From: JACJXF01 sp964349045
GTDB taxonomy: Bacteria > Bacteroidota > Bacteroidia > Bacteroidales > GCA-2748055
Direction: 5' to 3'
Assembly: GCA_964349045.1 (NCBI GenBank)
Contig: CAYGFI010000002.1
Span: 1-64,000, forward strand
Length of the DNA: 64,000 nucleotides
The notes under the pieces were generated by a model. It did no database searches and was not told the DNA's origin. It worked only from the letters and a program-made list of their open reading frames with translations. The translations under genes and the position numbers were made by a program. Shown in pieces: positions 53,901 to 63,386 of this stretch (the first letter of the stretch is position 1; each line of letters starts with the position of its first letter).

Positions 53901-56900
53901 GATATAATTTGAACTCAGTGTAATGTTTCCTCCGATCACTCCATCTCCGGTATTATATCGTATTGAGTTTCTCTCTACAATAGACCCACCATCGGAGAAA
54001 AGTCCGGAACTGAAATTGTATTCAATAACATTATCACGGACAGAACAATTATTCGCATACATTCCTCTTCCTGAATTTCGCAATACTTTATTGCCGGATA
54101 CAAAGCTGTTCCAGGCATTTAAGCCCTCGCCTTTATTAAGTTCTATGATATTGTTCTCGATAAGATTGGCAGTATTTACCGACATACCTGCGCCATTATT
54201 GGTAACTATATTGTTCCTGACAGGTTTGTTGCTGTTACTGCTTAAGATTACAGCCCAGGATTTATTTTCAGAAAGGATATTGTTTTCGAAAGTGAAATTT
54301 CCACCGGGCGAGTTGACACCGTAATAATTACCGGTAAACAGACTATTCGTAATATTTCCTGTGACATTATTGTTTGCAAAAACTCCGTTTTCCCTGTTAT
54401 CAATGAAGGTCATGCTGTCAATAATCAGTTTGCCACCGTTCATTTCAACCGCGTTGCGGCAATTGCTGATTTTACCGCGGCTCAATGTAACTTCCGATAC
54501 ATCGCCCCAGATTCCTTTATCGGCATTCTCGATTTGGAAATGAGAAAATTCGCCGGAACCGCTGCGGAAGAATATATTGCCAAAAGGATCAAAAGCTGCA
54601 TTGGTGAACAGGATTGGTTCTGATTCAGTGCCGTTGGCCACTAAACGACCATCGATGGTAACCTGGCGCATTGAATCAAGTATTAGCATTACACCCGGTT
54701 CAATAGTAAGAGTAGCGCCTGAATCAACTCCCATGTTACAATTAATATAATAGGGACTATACTCTTTTGTAAGTGTGAAATCTTCGGAATAAACTCCACA
54801 TACCGGGGTTACCGACAAACCTGAAAGCGCTACAACGCGTATGGGCTCATCGTGCGATTCGGCTTCAACAAGTATGGTATCGCGATAAACACCAAGGACA
54901 GTAGGATGAAATGTAACATTTACGGGAACATTGCCAGAAGCATCAACTGTAATGCTTGATTGTTCAATTGCATAAGGTGCGGTGGGTGCATATAGCTTAA
55001 AGCTTTTTGGGATATTGGCAGTATTCGACAAATTAAAGGTTTTTGTTATTGAAGAATTGGTTTCAACAACGCTGAAATTAACTTTTTGATGTTGAGTTCC
55101 CTGATATAACAGGGTCACTTCCTCAGGAGTCAGTGCGCGGTTATAGAGTGCTATATCATCAATTAATCCGTTGTAATAGTTCCATGTATCATTGGCATTA
55201 TTTCCAAAAGCTCCGATTATAAAATCACTAAAAAACGTACTGAAAGGCACGCTCTGTAAAGTGTTTACAAGCGACCCGTTTTTGAATATAACCATATTGC
55301 CTCCTTCGTAGGTAAGAGCAATGTGGGACCATTCGTTATTTGGGATTGTAAAACCAAGTGGGAAGTCGTAACATCCTCCCCAGAAATAGGCAGTAGCTCC
55401 AGATCTTCCAATACTAAACATTTTATAACTACACTCATTTTTTCCCATATTAATAATTGTACCTCCATCGCTGTTTGGTTTGGTCCAGAAACATATAGAA
55501 CGCGGTGTATTACCTTGAGGAACATTTGAAATGCTGGAAAATATCTTTGAGGAACCTGTAAATGAGAACGCGTTATTGGCAACACCAAACCTGTCAGGTG
55601 CAAGTGTTGCAGAGCTTACTGTACAATTGTTATTGTTTCCCGACTCATCATTTGCATTACTATTATAAGGATACCATGCCAACAGTCCATCAGTGGGTAA
55701 TCCATTGGCAGTTGTTTTTACGGAATTGGAAAGGTTGCTTTCGAAACCCGCGGTATCGATAGCAGAAATCCAGTAACTATAGTTTTGTCCGGGTATGAAA
55801 GAATGATCGGTAAATGCCGTTACATTTTTACCCAGGTTAAACAGAGGCACTAAACTGGATGTATCATCAGAATTATTCCTGTAAAGTTTATACCCCGCCA
55901 AATCTGCCTCAGAGGATGCGTTCCAGGTAAATTGCATGGAATCGCAATAATAGTTAGCTTTAAAATTTGAGGGAGGATCGATATAATCGAATTTTGCTAT
56001 AAGCGAAATTGAACTTGCCTCTGAATAATATAAAGCCTGTATTTCAGATTCCGAGATGCTTCGGTTATAGATTCTTATCTCATCTAGTGATCCGCTAAAA
56101 TAACCTACGCTCGCATCCGTATAAGGAGCAGAACCATAAGGGCTAACAGCCGAGCCAATAGAAAGCTCTCTGTCGGTAACAAAAGTATTATTTATGAAAT
56201 TGCTGTTTCGTGAAACTTCTGCACCATCAATATACATAACGGTTCCTGCCTGGCTGGTAGTAATAAGCCAATGATGCCAGGTATTTACAGGAATCTGGCT
56301 ATAAGTGTGCATAAGACTGTTGGCACCGCAATGCGATTGCACTTCAAATTTTCCGTTCTGTCCGGAATTTATAATCTGTAAATAACTGTTGCAACTGCTG
56401 CTTCCTCCATAGCCAATCAGACCGGGCATATTTGAAACCTTATTGGCATTGAACCACAAACTTATGGTGCGTTCACCAGTTGGTAAATTGTTTGAAAAGG
56501 ATTTAATATAATCGTCAATTCCATCAAATGAATATGCACTATTGGGATTCCCGAACCTGTCATTACCTAAAAATGCGCCGCTAACGTTTCCATTCCTGCC
56601 ATACCCGCTTTCATCAAGGGCGTTTCCCTGGAAAGGATAATATGCCACAAGACCCTCGTTCAGTGTATTAACCTTATTACTGGCATTGCAGAATATATTC
56701 AGGTTATCTTTATAACTTCCCTGAACAGAATTCCTGTCGAGAGTAAACACAATTATTGCTGAATCACCATCAATTATTGTATCAGGGACTTCGTATGCAT
56801 ATTTGTAAGGATGATCTATTACTGCAAGACTGTCAATATATAAGGGTTTATCACCAACATTTCTGATCCATGCTGAAAGTTGTGGTTTGCTGTATTTTGA

Positions 56901-59900
56901 AGGTCTTAAAGTACCGAAATCAACGAGGACCGGGGCCAAATCCAAAATAGCAGACAATTTAAACTGGGTATAAGACAGTTTGCTTGAATTATTGTTTGCT
57001 CCAAGAGCTTTTATGGCAAATTTGAAATCTGCTTTTGGAAGAGAAGCCTGGTAGCTTGTTTTGGATGAATCCAGGCTAACCCAAATATTTAAAGAATCTA
57101 CAATCCCTGATTGGTTATCATAGAAAAGCTGATAACCTGAACTTTTCATAACCGGCGTCCAATTCAGTTCAATGATCCCATTCGATATTTTATTAGCAGT
57201 GAAGCCTTGGACAACATTAAGGGTTATAGGTTCATTTTTATATGGATCATAATCCACTTTAACAGTTGCCCCATCATCGTAATAATCGTAAACACGCTGT
57301 TTGATAACCGATGATGAAGTAGTTCCCCAATAATTGTTTTCTGCATTAACCGTTTCATTGGATTGTTTGGTGGCTTTCAGGTCGAAAGCTTTATTACCGA
57401 TAATGTTATTGAAATTAATAACGGGTAAGGTTGCTGTTTCGATCCCGTCGCCTCCATTTGCGTATATATCATTGAATTTGATTGTGCAATTGCTTCCCTC
57501 GTTAATACCATCGCCAGTGTTATATGCAATTTTATTGTTTTCAATAATATTATACCCGCTGGTTGAAATACCATTTCCGGCATTCTGCAATATTTCATTT
57601 TGCTTTATGGTTGAAGCAGACAAACTGAGACCATTACCTGCATTATGATTAATAAAGTTTAATAATAAGGTCAATGATTCTCCACTTATACCACCTAAGG
57701 AGTTATCTCTAACTTTATTATTCGTTAATGTACTGCTCACTGCCCTGATTCCCCAGCCAAGGTTATTGTTAATTGTATTATCCTGCACTCTACTGCTCCA
57801 GGCATTGATACCAATGCCCTTATTGGAAGAGATAATGTTTTCACCGATTGTGGCACCGGTTGCATTAATTCCCTGGTCGGTGTTCGATGACACAATATTT
57901 CTGTTTATTAAACTATTGCTGGCATGCAAACCTGAACCATTATTGTTTAAAATGCAATTATCTATAGCTTTCCCCTGGTTTTCATCGATATAAATACCCC
58001 ATCCACGATTATTTGTAATGGTATTCCCTGTCATGGTAAAGGCACCTTGCAAAACACCATTCTCAATATTATTATTAATGTTCGAATTTGATATAGAACC
58101 CGTAGTCCCGTTATAAGAATAAATACCATTATTAAGGTTTCCGGAAATCAAAATGTCTGAAATATTTGCCCGGCAGTTGTTAAGTTCAATTCCCTGTCCG
58201 CAGCTTGTTATTTCTCCACCGGTTATTGTCAGACTGGTATTTTCTCCATATATCCCTTTTTGTGCTCCTTCAATAATAACATTTGAAAGTAAGCTTGCTC
58301 CGCTCTGCCTGAAGAAAATCCGGTCGAAATTGTCGCCTCCTTCGCTAATAAAACGTATCGGCTCTTCTGGTGTTCCATTGGCAATAAGGCTTCCATCTAC
58401 AAGGATTTTGCGCATGGAATCGATCTGGATCGTAACGCCAGGTTCAATTGCAAGGGTTTTGCCTTTGTCTATGGTAAGAACACAATTTATAAAATAGGGG
58501 CTTTTTGCTTTGGTTAAGGTTGTGTCTTCAGTAATAACTCCGCATAATTGGGTAACACTTGATCCGGAAACAGGAACTTTAATTAATGGTTTACTGTGAT
58601 CCGTCCGTTCGATGTATAATGTATCGGTATAGAAACCCAAGGCAGAGGGATTAAAAGATAGGTTAATTGTTCCAGAGCCATTTGCCTGGATATTAATTGA
58701 AGATTGACCGACTGTAAATGGGACATTTAGAGTATTAATGGTATAATCGGCATCAGATGATTCACTGTTAAGTATTTTTAACTTTAAGGTTTTATTTGAC
58801 CCTGCAGCTAATGCACCGAAGTTTAGTTCAGTCGGAGAAACAGGCTTACCATAAATATTTGTTATTTCGGTTAAGTTCAGAACACGGCTATAAATTGCTA
58901 TATCGTCAAGCAACCCATTAAAATTCTCCGAGCCACGCTTTCCCCCGAAAACCAGATTATAGTTTACATAATTATAGATATTTCCTTTAAGGCTGGCTGT
59001 ATCAGCTAAAAAACCATTTATATATAATTTACAATTTAATGAACTTTGACTCCCATCAAAAGTGTAAACGATATGGTACCAGTTTTCAAAATTAACAGTA
59101 TTAGTACCACTCGTTATTACCTTGCTATTGTCACAATATTCAGTAATAGAAGCAGAAAACTTTCTATCGCGATGAAATGATATGTAAAAAGGTTCGCCAT
59201 TGCACCAATCCCTGTCTTGTGAAATAATCATATCTCTATTTAACCCTGAACCAAAACTTATAGGTTTTACCCATACACTTATTGAAAATGTTGAATATCC
59301 ACCTAAATGAAAATCCGTTTCTATTTTATCATTAATCCCATCAAAAGTATATGCCGAATTGGGTTTACCAAAGCGATCACTAACCAGCGTGGCCCCTGAA
59401 ACAGAAGCAATATGGCCGTTATTACTTTCGTCATTTGCATTGCCATTGAATGGATAAAAAGCAATCAACCCGCTGTTTGGTATTTTTGGCGGTGAAATGG
59501 TTTGCAATTGCAGGGATAATTCACTTTCATAATCAGCAGTGTCAATAGCCGTAACCCAGTAATAATAAGTTAAACCCGGAATGATTGTGTTGTCTGAAAA
59601 CGAAGTGTCGGTATTTGTCAGGTTTGCCAGGGTCATTGCGGAAGAAGGATCTGCTGCGTTATTTCTGTAAATTTTGTATCCTGCGAGATCGCTTTCATTT
59701 ACGGCATTCCATGTTAATTTAAGGGAATCTTTGAAATATGATGCTTTAAAGTTAGCAGGCGCACTAATCCCCTTTATTACTGCAGAAATTTTTAAAATTG
59801 TATCACTTTGCAGCTTACTGCCATTGCTATAAAGTCTTGCATCGAGTGCATAGGTATTCAGTGGATAATTTCTTTCCAGCTTAATCATAACCGGTATTGA

Positions 59901-62900
59901 ATCACCGGAGGAAATATCGGCCGGGAATGTTGCACCTATTGAGAAGGGAGGCGTAATCCCACCAATACTATCGACATGCAAAGACAGATCTCCGGTATTT
60001 TTGATGTGCGTAATTAGCTCGCTATCAATATATTTAGAGGGGCGCAGCGAACCAAAATCTATAAACTCCGGCACAAATTCTGAAATGCTTGATAAAACAT
60101 AATTATAATAAACCAGCTGGCTTACTCCTCCGCTCTCACCTAAAGCCCTGATAGCAAATTTATAATCGCCTACTGCCAATGTTGCAGTATAACTTGTTGC
60201 AAGAGAGTCTAATGTTACCCATACTGAGGTTGTATCAATCGTTCCTGACTGGTTATCATAATACAGTAAATAGTTTTTAGCTTTAATATTCTCCTGCCAG
60301 CTTATTTTTATTTTGCCGGGCATATCTTTTACAGCGATAAATCCCTTTACGGATTCAAGCGGAACGGGTGCTCCTTTAAAGGGATTGAAATCAACTTTCA
60401 CCGAAGCTGCATCATCGTAAAAATCTCTTACGTGATTTTTAATTGTGTCGACAACTGTAGTTCCCCACCAGTTATATTCTGCATTAACAGTTTCTGAGGT
60501 CTGTTTGGTAACTTCAATATCATATTTCCTGTTATTAAAAACAGAATTGTAATTAATTGTTGAAATGTTATTGGCTAATACCCCATTTAAGGTATTGTTT
60601 ATTATTTCGTTATAACGAATCTGAGAATTACCATTATCAACAATACCATTGCCTTTATTGCTTAGGATCAGGTTGTTATTTATGTTGCAATTTCCGTTTG
60701 CCACTATACCATCTGAAAAATTATTATAGACCTTATTATAGGAAATTGCAGAGGATGTAACTGCTTTTATTCCTACACCCCGGTTATCCGATATCGTATT
60801 TGATTTAATGGTCCCGTTACGAAAAAACAAACCAGAACCATTTTGTTGGATAAAATTACTTTCAATAATGGTTGTTTGATTTTCACAATTAGAATAAATA
60901 GCCCATCCGTTGTTTTCCCTGATAATGTTACCTTTTGCCGTAAGATTTACCCATTCCCAGGAGGATGGATAGCTAATTCCATTTCCCTGGTTATTTTCAA
61001 CCAGGCTTTTATTTATTACAGCGGTTGAATAATTGGTAAAGCAAAAACCGTCTCCCGAATTATTTTTAAATATGGATGAAGTTGTATTGATGTTGCAATA
61101 ACTATTTGCATTCAGACCAGTTGCCTTATTATCCCTTATTATGGAATAATTCAAATTAAGGATGGATGTGTTCTCCGCATAAATCCCATTTGTAGTATTT
61201 TCGAATATCTCCGTATTATTGATGATAGCTTTCGTCCCGTTTAGTGAAATCCCAAGGTTACATTTGCTTATTTTCCCCTTATCGGCAATAATAACTGCGT
61301 TTTCCGCAAATATACCCTGTTGCGCATTTTCAATTGAAAAGTTATTTAATTGTCCCTTACTGTTTGCACGGAAATAGATTCTTTCAAACCTGTTACTCCC
61401 GTTATTAGTAAATAAAACCGGTTCATCCTCAGTCCCTTTTACGATTAATTCCCCATCAACCAGTATCCGTTTCATTGAATCGAGAACAACTGTTACACCT
61501 GCTTCAATTGTCAGAGTAACACCCTGGTCTACTCCCAGGTTTCCGCAATTGATGAAATAAGGGCTGTTGGCCTTTGTCCAGGTAGTATTCTGGGTGAGTA
61601 CACCACATAATGTATTTGCCGCATAAGCAGTAACATTGTATTTCTGAACAGGAATATAGGGATTACTAATGGTAAGCTTAAGTGTATCGTTGTAAACACC
61701 AATGGAGGAAGGCGCAAAAGTAATTACCAGTTCAACTGTGTCTGCAGGGTCAATATCAAAGGCTGTCTGGTTCAGGCTAAAAACCGGATTATCCAATATA
61801 ATATCAGTGATATGAAGAATATCACTTTTTAATGGATTTATAATTTGCAGCTTTTGCATCTTGGTCTCTCCGGGCTGAATGGCTTTAAAAATAAAGGGAT
61901 CAGGTGATACTGGAACATAATGGCTGGATGCAGTAAAGATGAAACTTCTTTCTGTTGCAAATGGGCTTCCCTTGTATGCATTATCAACAGTTTGCACACT
62001 CCAGAAATGTTCTCCCGGCTGGAGGTTGTTGATTTTCCATGTCTTATTCAGGTTGGTATTACCCATTCGTACTATCTGGCGGAGACCATCTGAAGCTGAG
62101 GCGGGTGAAAAGTCATCGCCGGATTCCGAAGCTGTTCCAATGCGCAGGTTATAGGTAAGACCAGCTTGTGGGGTTTCTGCATCAGATGATTTGTCCCAGC
62201 TAAACTGGACATAACTGTCGGTAATGGTTTCCGAAAGATTGTTGGGCGCCAATGGTGCAGTATTAGAAACAATACCATCGTTTCTATACAGTTTTGTTAT
62301 TTCTGAAGTACCTGTATGTCCTGATAAAATAACATCCAGATCACCATCATTATCGTAGTCCCCAAATTTTCCACAACTATAATGAATACCTGTCAGACCG
62401 GCTTGTATATCTGTAAATACATTATTCCCATTATTACGGTAGATCCTGGAAATAATTTCACTTACCTCGCCAGGTTTATAACCAGTTAAAAGGATATCCA
62501 GATCTCCGTCGTTGTCGAAATCTCCAAAGTCTGCATATCCATATCGTACATTGGGTAAGCTGGTTGAAATATCCGTAAACAGGTTATTGCCATCATTTCG
62601 GCTCAGAAGTACACCACTATATCCCAGCAGTAGGACATCAAGGTCTCCATCGTTGTCATAATCACCCCAGGTGGCAGAGGAACAATCATAATAGGCTCCA
62701 AAATTTCTTATTGTACTGATACCTGCAGGCCCATTATTTTGAAAGATCCGGCTATTATCGCCAGATGTTAAAATATCCAAATCGCCATCATTATCATAAT
62801 CACCCCAATTTACATCGCCCATATAATTATAACCAAAATCGTATTTTAAGGAGTACTGTCCATTCTTATACTCATAAACTCTTGTCAGCCAACCGTAATA

Positions 62901-63386
62901 GGAATGGTGCCCGTTCAACAAAATATCCAGGTCGCCGTCATTGTCAAAATCTCCCCAGTCAACATCGCCCCAGCTATCATTTGTTAAAATATTCAACCCA
63001 ATATCTGTAAAGGTACCAATACCATCATTGCTGAAGATTTTCGTCGGGCTATTTCCTGTAATCAGGATATCCAGATCTCCATCGTTGTCATAATCGCCCC
63101 ATGTACCATCTCCATAAGAAATTGAAGCCAGGTTGGCAATTTCAGTAAAAACTGCATTGCCGTCATTCCGGAATACCTTAGCCATTCCATTACCAGTGAG
63201 CAGTAAATCCAGATCGCCATCGCTGTCATAATCACCCCATTCGATTGATGGCACATATAATCCGGGCAAAGAAGTTGGCACTTCAGTAAACGTTTGTGCC
63301 TCAACCAACGAAAAATGAAGAAGGAAGAATAAAGAAACTAAAAGCCAGTTTATGCGACTTACGCCTATCCTGACCCGCCCATGCAT
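47937..63386 (-). CDS. Giant T9SS-secreted multidomain surface protein (~5,150 residues)
   Basis: One open frame of 5,149 codons from the ATG at 63386, which gives a good signal peptide ('INWLLVSLFFLLHFSLVEAQ'). The ATG at 63455 would give a 50-residue n-region, and the frame's first codon at 63482 is TTG. Order: seven FG-GAP/VCBS repeats, an FN3-like domain, then a module of a beta-sandwich (ASH-like) + 'CGV...SPYxINC' header + parallel beta-helix + FN3-like + FN3 + LamG. The module is present three times; the third lacks the LamG end. Then come a SwmB-like domain split by a second FG-GAP block, about five Ig/cadherin-like repeats, and about seven PKD-like 'GxxxSYLWSxGETT' repeats mixed with FN3 domains. 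A type A T9SS sorting domain closes it ('LTVYPSPFTDFTTISYSL...GLYYLRILVDD'). No catalytic motif is evident; adhesion or matrix building is inferred. Confidence 0.93.
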   Translation of the reverse strand: MHGRVRIGVSRINWLLVSLFFLLHFSLVEAQTFTEVPTSLPGLYVPSIEWGDYDSDGDLDLLLTGNGMAKVFRNDGNAVFTEIANLASISYGDGTWGDYDNDGDLDILITGNSPTKIFSNDGIGTFTDIGLNILTNDSWGDVDWGDFDNDGDLDILLNGHHSYYGWLTRVYEYKNGQYSLKYDFGYNYMGDVNWGDYDNDGDLDILTSGDNSRIFQNNGPAGISTIRNFGAYYDCSSATWGDYDNDGDLDVLLLGYSGVLLSRNDGNNLFTDISTSLPNVRYGYADFGDFDNDGDLDILLTGYKPGEVSEIISRIYRNNGNNVFTDIQAGLTGIHYSCGKFGDYDNDGDLDVILSGHTGTSEITKLYRNDGIVSNTAPLAPNNLSETITDSYVQFSWDKSSDAETPQAGLTYNLRIGTASESGDDFSPASASDGLRQIVRMGNTNLNKTWKINNLQPGEHFWSVQTVDNAYKGSPFATERSFIFTASSHYVPVSPDPFIFKAIQPGETKMQKLQIINPLKSDILHITDIILDNPVFSLNQTAFDIDPADTVELVITFAPSSIGVYNDTLKLTISNPYIPVQKYNVTAYAANTLCGVLTQNTTWTKANSPYFINCGNLGVDQGVTLTIEAGVTVVLDSMKRILVDGELIVKGTEDEPVLFTNNGSNRFERIYFRANSKGQLNNFSIENAQQGIFAENAVIIADKGKISKCNLGISLNGTKAIINNTEIFENTTNGIYAENTSILNLNYSIIRDNKATGLNANSYCNINTTSSIFKNNSGDGFCFTNYSTAVINKSLVENNQGNGISYPSSWEWVNLTAKGNIIRENNGWAIYSNCENQTTIIESNFIQQNGSGLFFRNGTIKSNTISDNRGVGIKAVTSSAISYNKVYNNFSDGIVANGNCNINNNLILSNKGNGIVDNGNSQIRYNEIINNTLNGVLANNISTINYNSVFNNRKYDIEVTKQTSETVNAEYNWWGTTVVDTIKNHVRDFYDDAASVKVDFNPFKGAPVPLESVKGFIAVKDMPGKIKISWQENIKAKNYLLYYDNQSGTIDTTSVWVTLDSLATSYTATLAVGDYKFAIRALGESGGVSQLVYYNYVLSSISEFVPEFIDFGSLRPSKYIDSELITHIKNTGDLSLHVDSIGGITPPFSIGATFPADISSGDSIPVMIKLERNYPLNTYALDARLYSNGSKLQSDTILKISAVIKGISAPANFKASYFKDSLKLTWNAVNESDLAGYKIYRNNAADPSSAMTLANLTNTDTSFSDNTIIPGLTYYYWVTAIDTADYESELSLQLQTISPPKIPNSGLIAFYPFNGNANDESNNGHIASVSGATLVSDRFGKPNSAYTFDGINDKIETDFHLGGYSTFSISVWVKPISFGSGLNRDMIISQDRDWCNGEPFYISFHRDRKFSASITEYCDNSKVITSGTNTVNFENWYHIVYTFDGSQSSLNCKLYINGFLADTASLKGNIYNYVNYNLVFGGKRGSENFNGLLDDIAIYSRVLNLTEITNIYGKPVSPTELNFGALAAGSNKTLKLKILNSESSDADYTINTLNVPFTVGQSSINIQANGSGTINLSFNPSALGFYTDTLYIERTDHSKPLIKVPVSGSSVTQLCGVITEDTTLTKAKSPYFINCVLTIDKGKTLAIEPGVTIQIDSMRKILVDGSLIANGTPEEPIRFISEGGDNFDRIFFRQSGASLLSNVIIEGAQKGIYGENTSLTITGGEITSCGQGIELNNCRANISDILISGNLNNGIYSYNGTTGSISNSNINNNIENGVLQGAFTMTGNTITNNRGWGIYIDENQGKAIDNCILNNNGSGLHASNSLINRNIVSSNTDQGINATGATIGENIISSNKGIGINAWSSRVQDNTINNNLGWGIRAVSSTLTNNKVRDNSLGGISGESLTLLLNFINHNAGNGLSLSASTIKQNEILQNAGNGISTSGYNIIENNKIAYNTGDGINEGSNCTIKFNDIYANGGDGIETATLPVINFNNIIGNKAFDLKATKQSNETVNAENNYWGTTSSSVIKQRVYDYYDDGATVKVDYDPYKNEPITLNVVQGFTANKISNGIIELNWTPVMKSSGYQLFYDNQSGIVDSLNIWVSLDSSKTSYQASLPKADFKFAIKALGANNNSSKLSYTQFKLSAILDLAPVLVDFGTLRPSKYSKPQLSAWIRNVGDKPLYIDSLAVIDHPYKYAYEVPDTIIDGDSAIIVFTLDRNSVQGSYKDNLNIFCNASNKVNTLNEGLVAYYPFQGNALDESGYGRNGNVSGAFLGNDRFGNPNSAYSFDGIDDYIKSFSNNLPTGERTISLWFNANKVSNMPGLIGYGGSSSCNSYLQIINSGQNGKFEVQSHCGANSLMHTYSQIPVNTWHHWLITTSQAGTVMYIDGAEVSRNSNFINNTFVTDRELSIGSAVSPYGSAPYTDASVGYFSGSLDEIRIYNRSISESEIQALYYSEASSISLIAKFDYIDPPSNFKANYYCDSMQFTWNASSEADLAGYKLYRNNSDDTSSLVPLFNLGKNVTAFTDHSFIPGQNYSYWISAIDTAGFESNLSNSVKTTANGLPTDGLLAWYPYNSNANDESGNNNNCTVSSATLAPDRFGVANNAFSFTGSSKIFSSISNVPQGNTPRSICFWTKPNSDGGTIINMGKNECSYKMFSIGRSGATAYFWGGCYDFPLGFTIPNNEWSHIALTYEGGNMVIFKNGSLVNTLQSVPFSTFFSDFIIGAFGNNANDTWNYYNGLIDDIALYNRALTPEEVTLLYQGTQHQKVNFSVVETNSSITKTFNLSNTANIPKSFKLYAPTAPYAIEQSSITVDASGNVPVNVTFHPTVLGVYRDTILVEAESHDEPIRVVALSGLSVTPVCGVYSEDFTLTKEYSPYYINCNMGVDSGATLTIEPGVMLILDSMRQVTIDGRLVANGTESEPILFTNAAFDPFGNIFFRSGSGEFSHFQIENADKGIWGDVSEVTLSRGKISNCRNAVEMNGGKLIIDSMTFIDNRENGVFANNNVTGNITNSLFTGNYYGVNSPGGNFTFENNILSENKSWAVILSSNSNKPVRNNIVTNNGAGMSVNTANLIENNIIELNKGEGLNAWNSFVSGNKVLRNSGRGMYANNCSVRDNVIEYNFSSGLFSDGGSIVERNSIRYNTGDGVIGGNITLSSNYIENNSGIGVSLTNSAISDNKIMKNGSIGIQSDNNTITSNLVASNGNDGIRENGNSQIMYNDIFDNMDDGIEAANLPVINFNNIYNNKKFNVKALRKSYETINAKENYWGTTLTSKISSKIWDYYDDGVTVKVTYSNWANEAILMRPVDNFRARTLEGGKVELVWNNHPKAYQYYLFYSNSDVAIDTTIAWVVLDSTKISYQTTLPDGEYLFGIKPVNYSLEQGIMATTDGTSDGTPPTLLSAYGETQDSTLLVTFSEEIDFFSAIDPAKWSLNNGLSVKKVYRAEDKDLIVGGNWGDLRVYLNNSIIKSIDLRVTNSMGIYNSGWLRPAFTDIDTDGDFDLFIGNDGNTVFFRNIGNALNPIWNQQSLKGFPLNCHQSFYPVDINNDSNVELINANNWCAASIISFSEELYQDQTLWKQSSFMGFCSGKASFTDIDNDKDFDLFIGDCGGNLYFYRNDGNSFEPKWSMVTSNYLTNLGTYSTPEFTDIDGDGDFDLFLGKENGSITYFRNDGTPEEALFSRVTDNFLDIYYYLSAPVFIDLDGDGSKQAVILQLDGPLPGTGTEISLSNTGMADNTGNIAGSQNITFYTDDGNKNPSVILGSIPGVVSKDVTVNYIISDAEKDIVKLKPSYSTDGGTTWHMASITGDTVNLDSTKYSGSVVWHSYADIPGVVLKNVRFRLTPRDGDLRYDGTPGVSNKLIVNNNIRPVVTIPLIVGEVKDDVTISYLINDNEADLCRIYAEYYNPVTKVWLGATITGDTTDIANGVHSIVWKAGIDLAGSARVTPFRITPYDADKGQSDTVDLVVDNIGISSVQITNMLPFETGGDVLFNYLVSDDEQDEIDLRAQYSTNKGLTWKTASVSGNLDSIVFADYAGSFTWNTNTDFNGIDVSDVLFRLTPNDGNDGIPAEWTFHIDNNGIPAVTLAEISGLKRGNIIISYNLTDPEGNSLRITMRYLKNNLWNPCTLEGKTTGILPANYSGSLVWNSLTDIPDADGTYTLIMIPADNDEGAIDTIDIEINNMSIINLGGSSAICQGQSHVYNAGWEYKSFLWSTGETSRSVELNTNGSYWVKAVDYNNKIHYSDTVTISVHPLPEPELGNDIFLCQGQQETLFAGTFNSYSWNTGYTGSTLAVGSTGNYTVTVTDEFGCQNSDTAYVFVQSPYEDEQICFVTANKQLNNNTIVWKRTPGKGTLLYKVYRESISGGYEMIGMQEYDDAGIFTDTLSFSDQLKYNYKLSLVDTCGHESGLSPAHGTIFLKVNKGSAGFDLTWTAYEGINLAKYEIYRGSDSINMVKVKDIAGSITSWSDNFVPQCVVYYKVKASIPSGCIDAGSPDYTGIESNIAGNGAVKPRPVIMGPVTFCDGESTMLDAGNFASYLWSNGKTTQSIEISTGGKFTVNVSNDFGCYATSDTFTISVTTSPQFNLGNDTTVCGNQLMTINGPAAFHSYLWENGSTQKDRSVSSTGLFRLTVTDKNGCQGSDEILVVYSNTPIITLNPIEYICGDEPAFLDPGEFVSYKWSNGSNSRIQKVATNQALEVTVYDVNSCSATKQVLVESRSSAKLDLGSDLTICQNDSVELSPRNSYISYLWSSGETTAKIVVHNAGNISLQATDIFKCRSTDTIAINTLPAPIAPNLGTTRTICYGDEIIIDAGSGYASYMWNNNMTTQSIAIDTSGIFSVTAYGVNGCGSKASLEVKATIPYSGQKICMVTVDESGKNMVIWEKPDMSSIEQYLIYRESTFAGVYEIIGVQSATQLTVFTDAASAPEEKSDRYRISVVDTCGNESPMSPPHKTMHLTINKGLNEELNLIWENYEGMLFGTYEIYRGPAADSLELLKTVQSSITSFTDNTVPEGIVYYQISLLNPDTCDPAGLLGKKASSGPFVHSLSNLEDNRIQGTNINNPLADAIQLTVYPSPFTDFTTISYSLEKPARMKVEIYNVVGEKIKIMLDENQSAGAYKLEMKATDVNYKPGLYYLRILVDDTVIMRKAMLTR
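48800..50860 (-). repeat. PKD-like repeats near the C-terminus of the giant protein
   Basis: About seven 70-90-residue units with 'I.LGxDxxxCxGxxxxLxxGxFxSYxWSxGxxT' and 'GxYxVTVTDxxGCxxSDT'. Most carry two Cys residues that may form a disulphide. FN3-like domains interrupt them twice. This repeat type is common in T9SS cargo stalks. Confidence 0.75.
53510..54805 (-). repeat. Beta-helix module 3 of the giant protein
   Basis: Header 'CGVYSEDFTLTKEYSPYYINC', beta-helix coils, cap 'ETINAKENYWGTT' and 'YDDGVTVKVTYSNW'. It is more diverged than modules 1 and 2. Confidence 0.8.
57240..58550 (-). repeat. Beta-helix module 2 of the giant protein
   Basis: Same plan as module 1: header 'CGVITEDTTLTKAKSPYFINC', right-handed parallel beta-helix coils with 'NxIxxNxGxGI', and cap 'ETVNAENNYWGTT' with 'YDDGATVKVDYDP'. 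Confidence 0.8.
60440..61615 (-). repeat. Beta-helix module 1 of the giant protein
   Basis: Header 'CGVLTQNTTWTKANSPYFINC', then about 14 parallel beta-helix coils rich in Asn and 'NxIxxNxxxGI', ending with the conserved cap 'ETVNAEYNWWGTT' and 'YDDAASVKVDFNP'. Confidence 0.8.
62290..63270 (-). repeat. Seven FG-GAP/VCBS repeats at the N-terminus of the giant protein
   Basis: Seven copies of a ~50-residue unit centred on WGDYDxDGDLDxLLxG. The DxDxDGDxD pattern is a calcium-binding loop. At the DNA level the units show as recurrent ATCNCCATCNTTNTCATA-like tracts. Confidence 0.85.
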
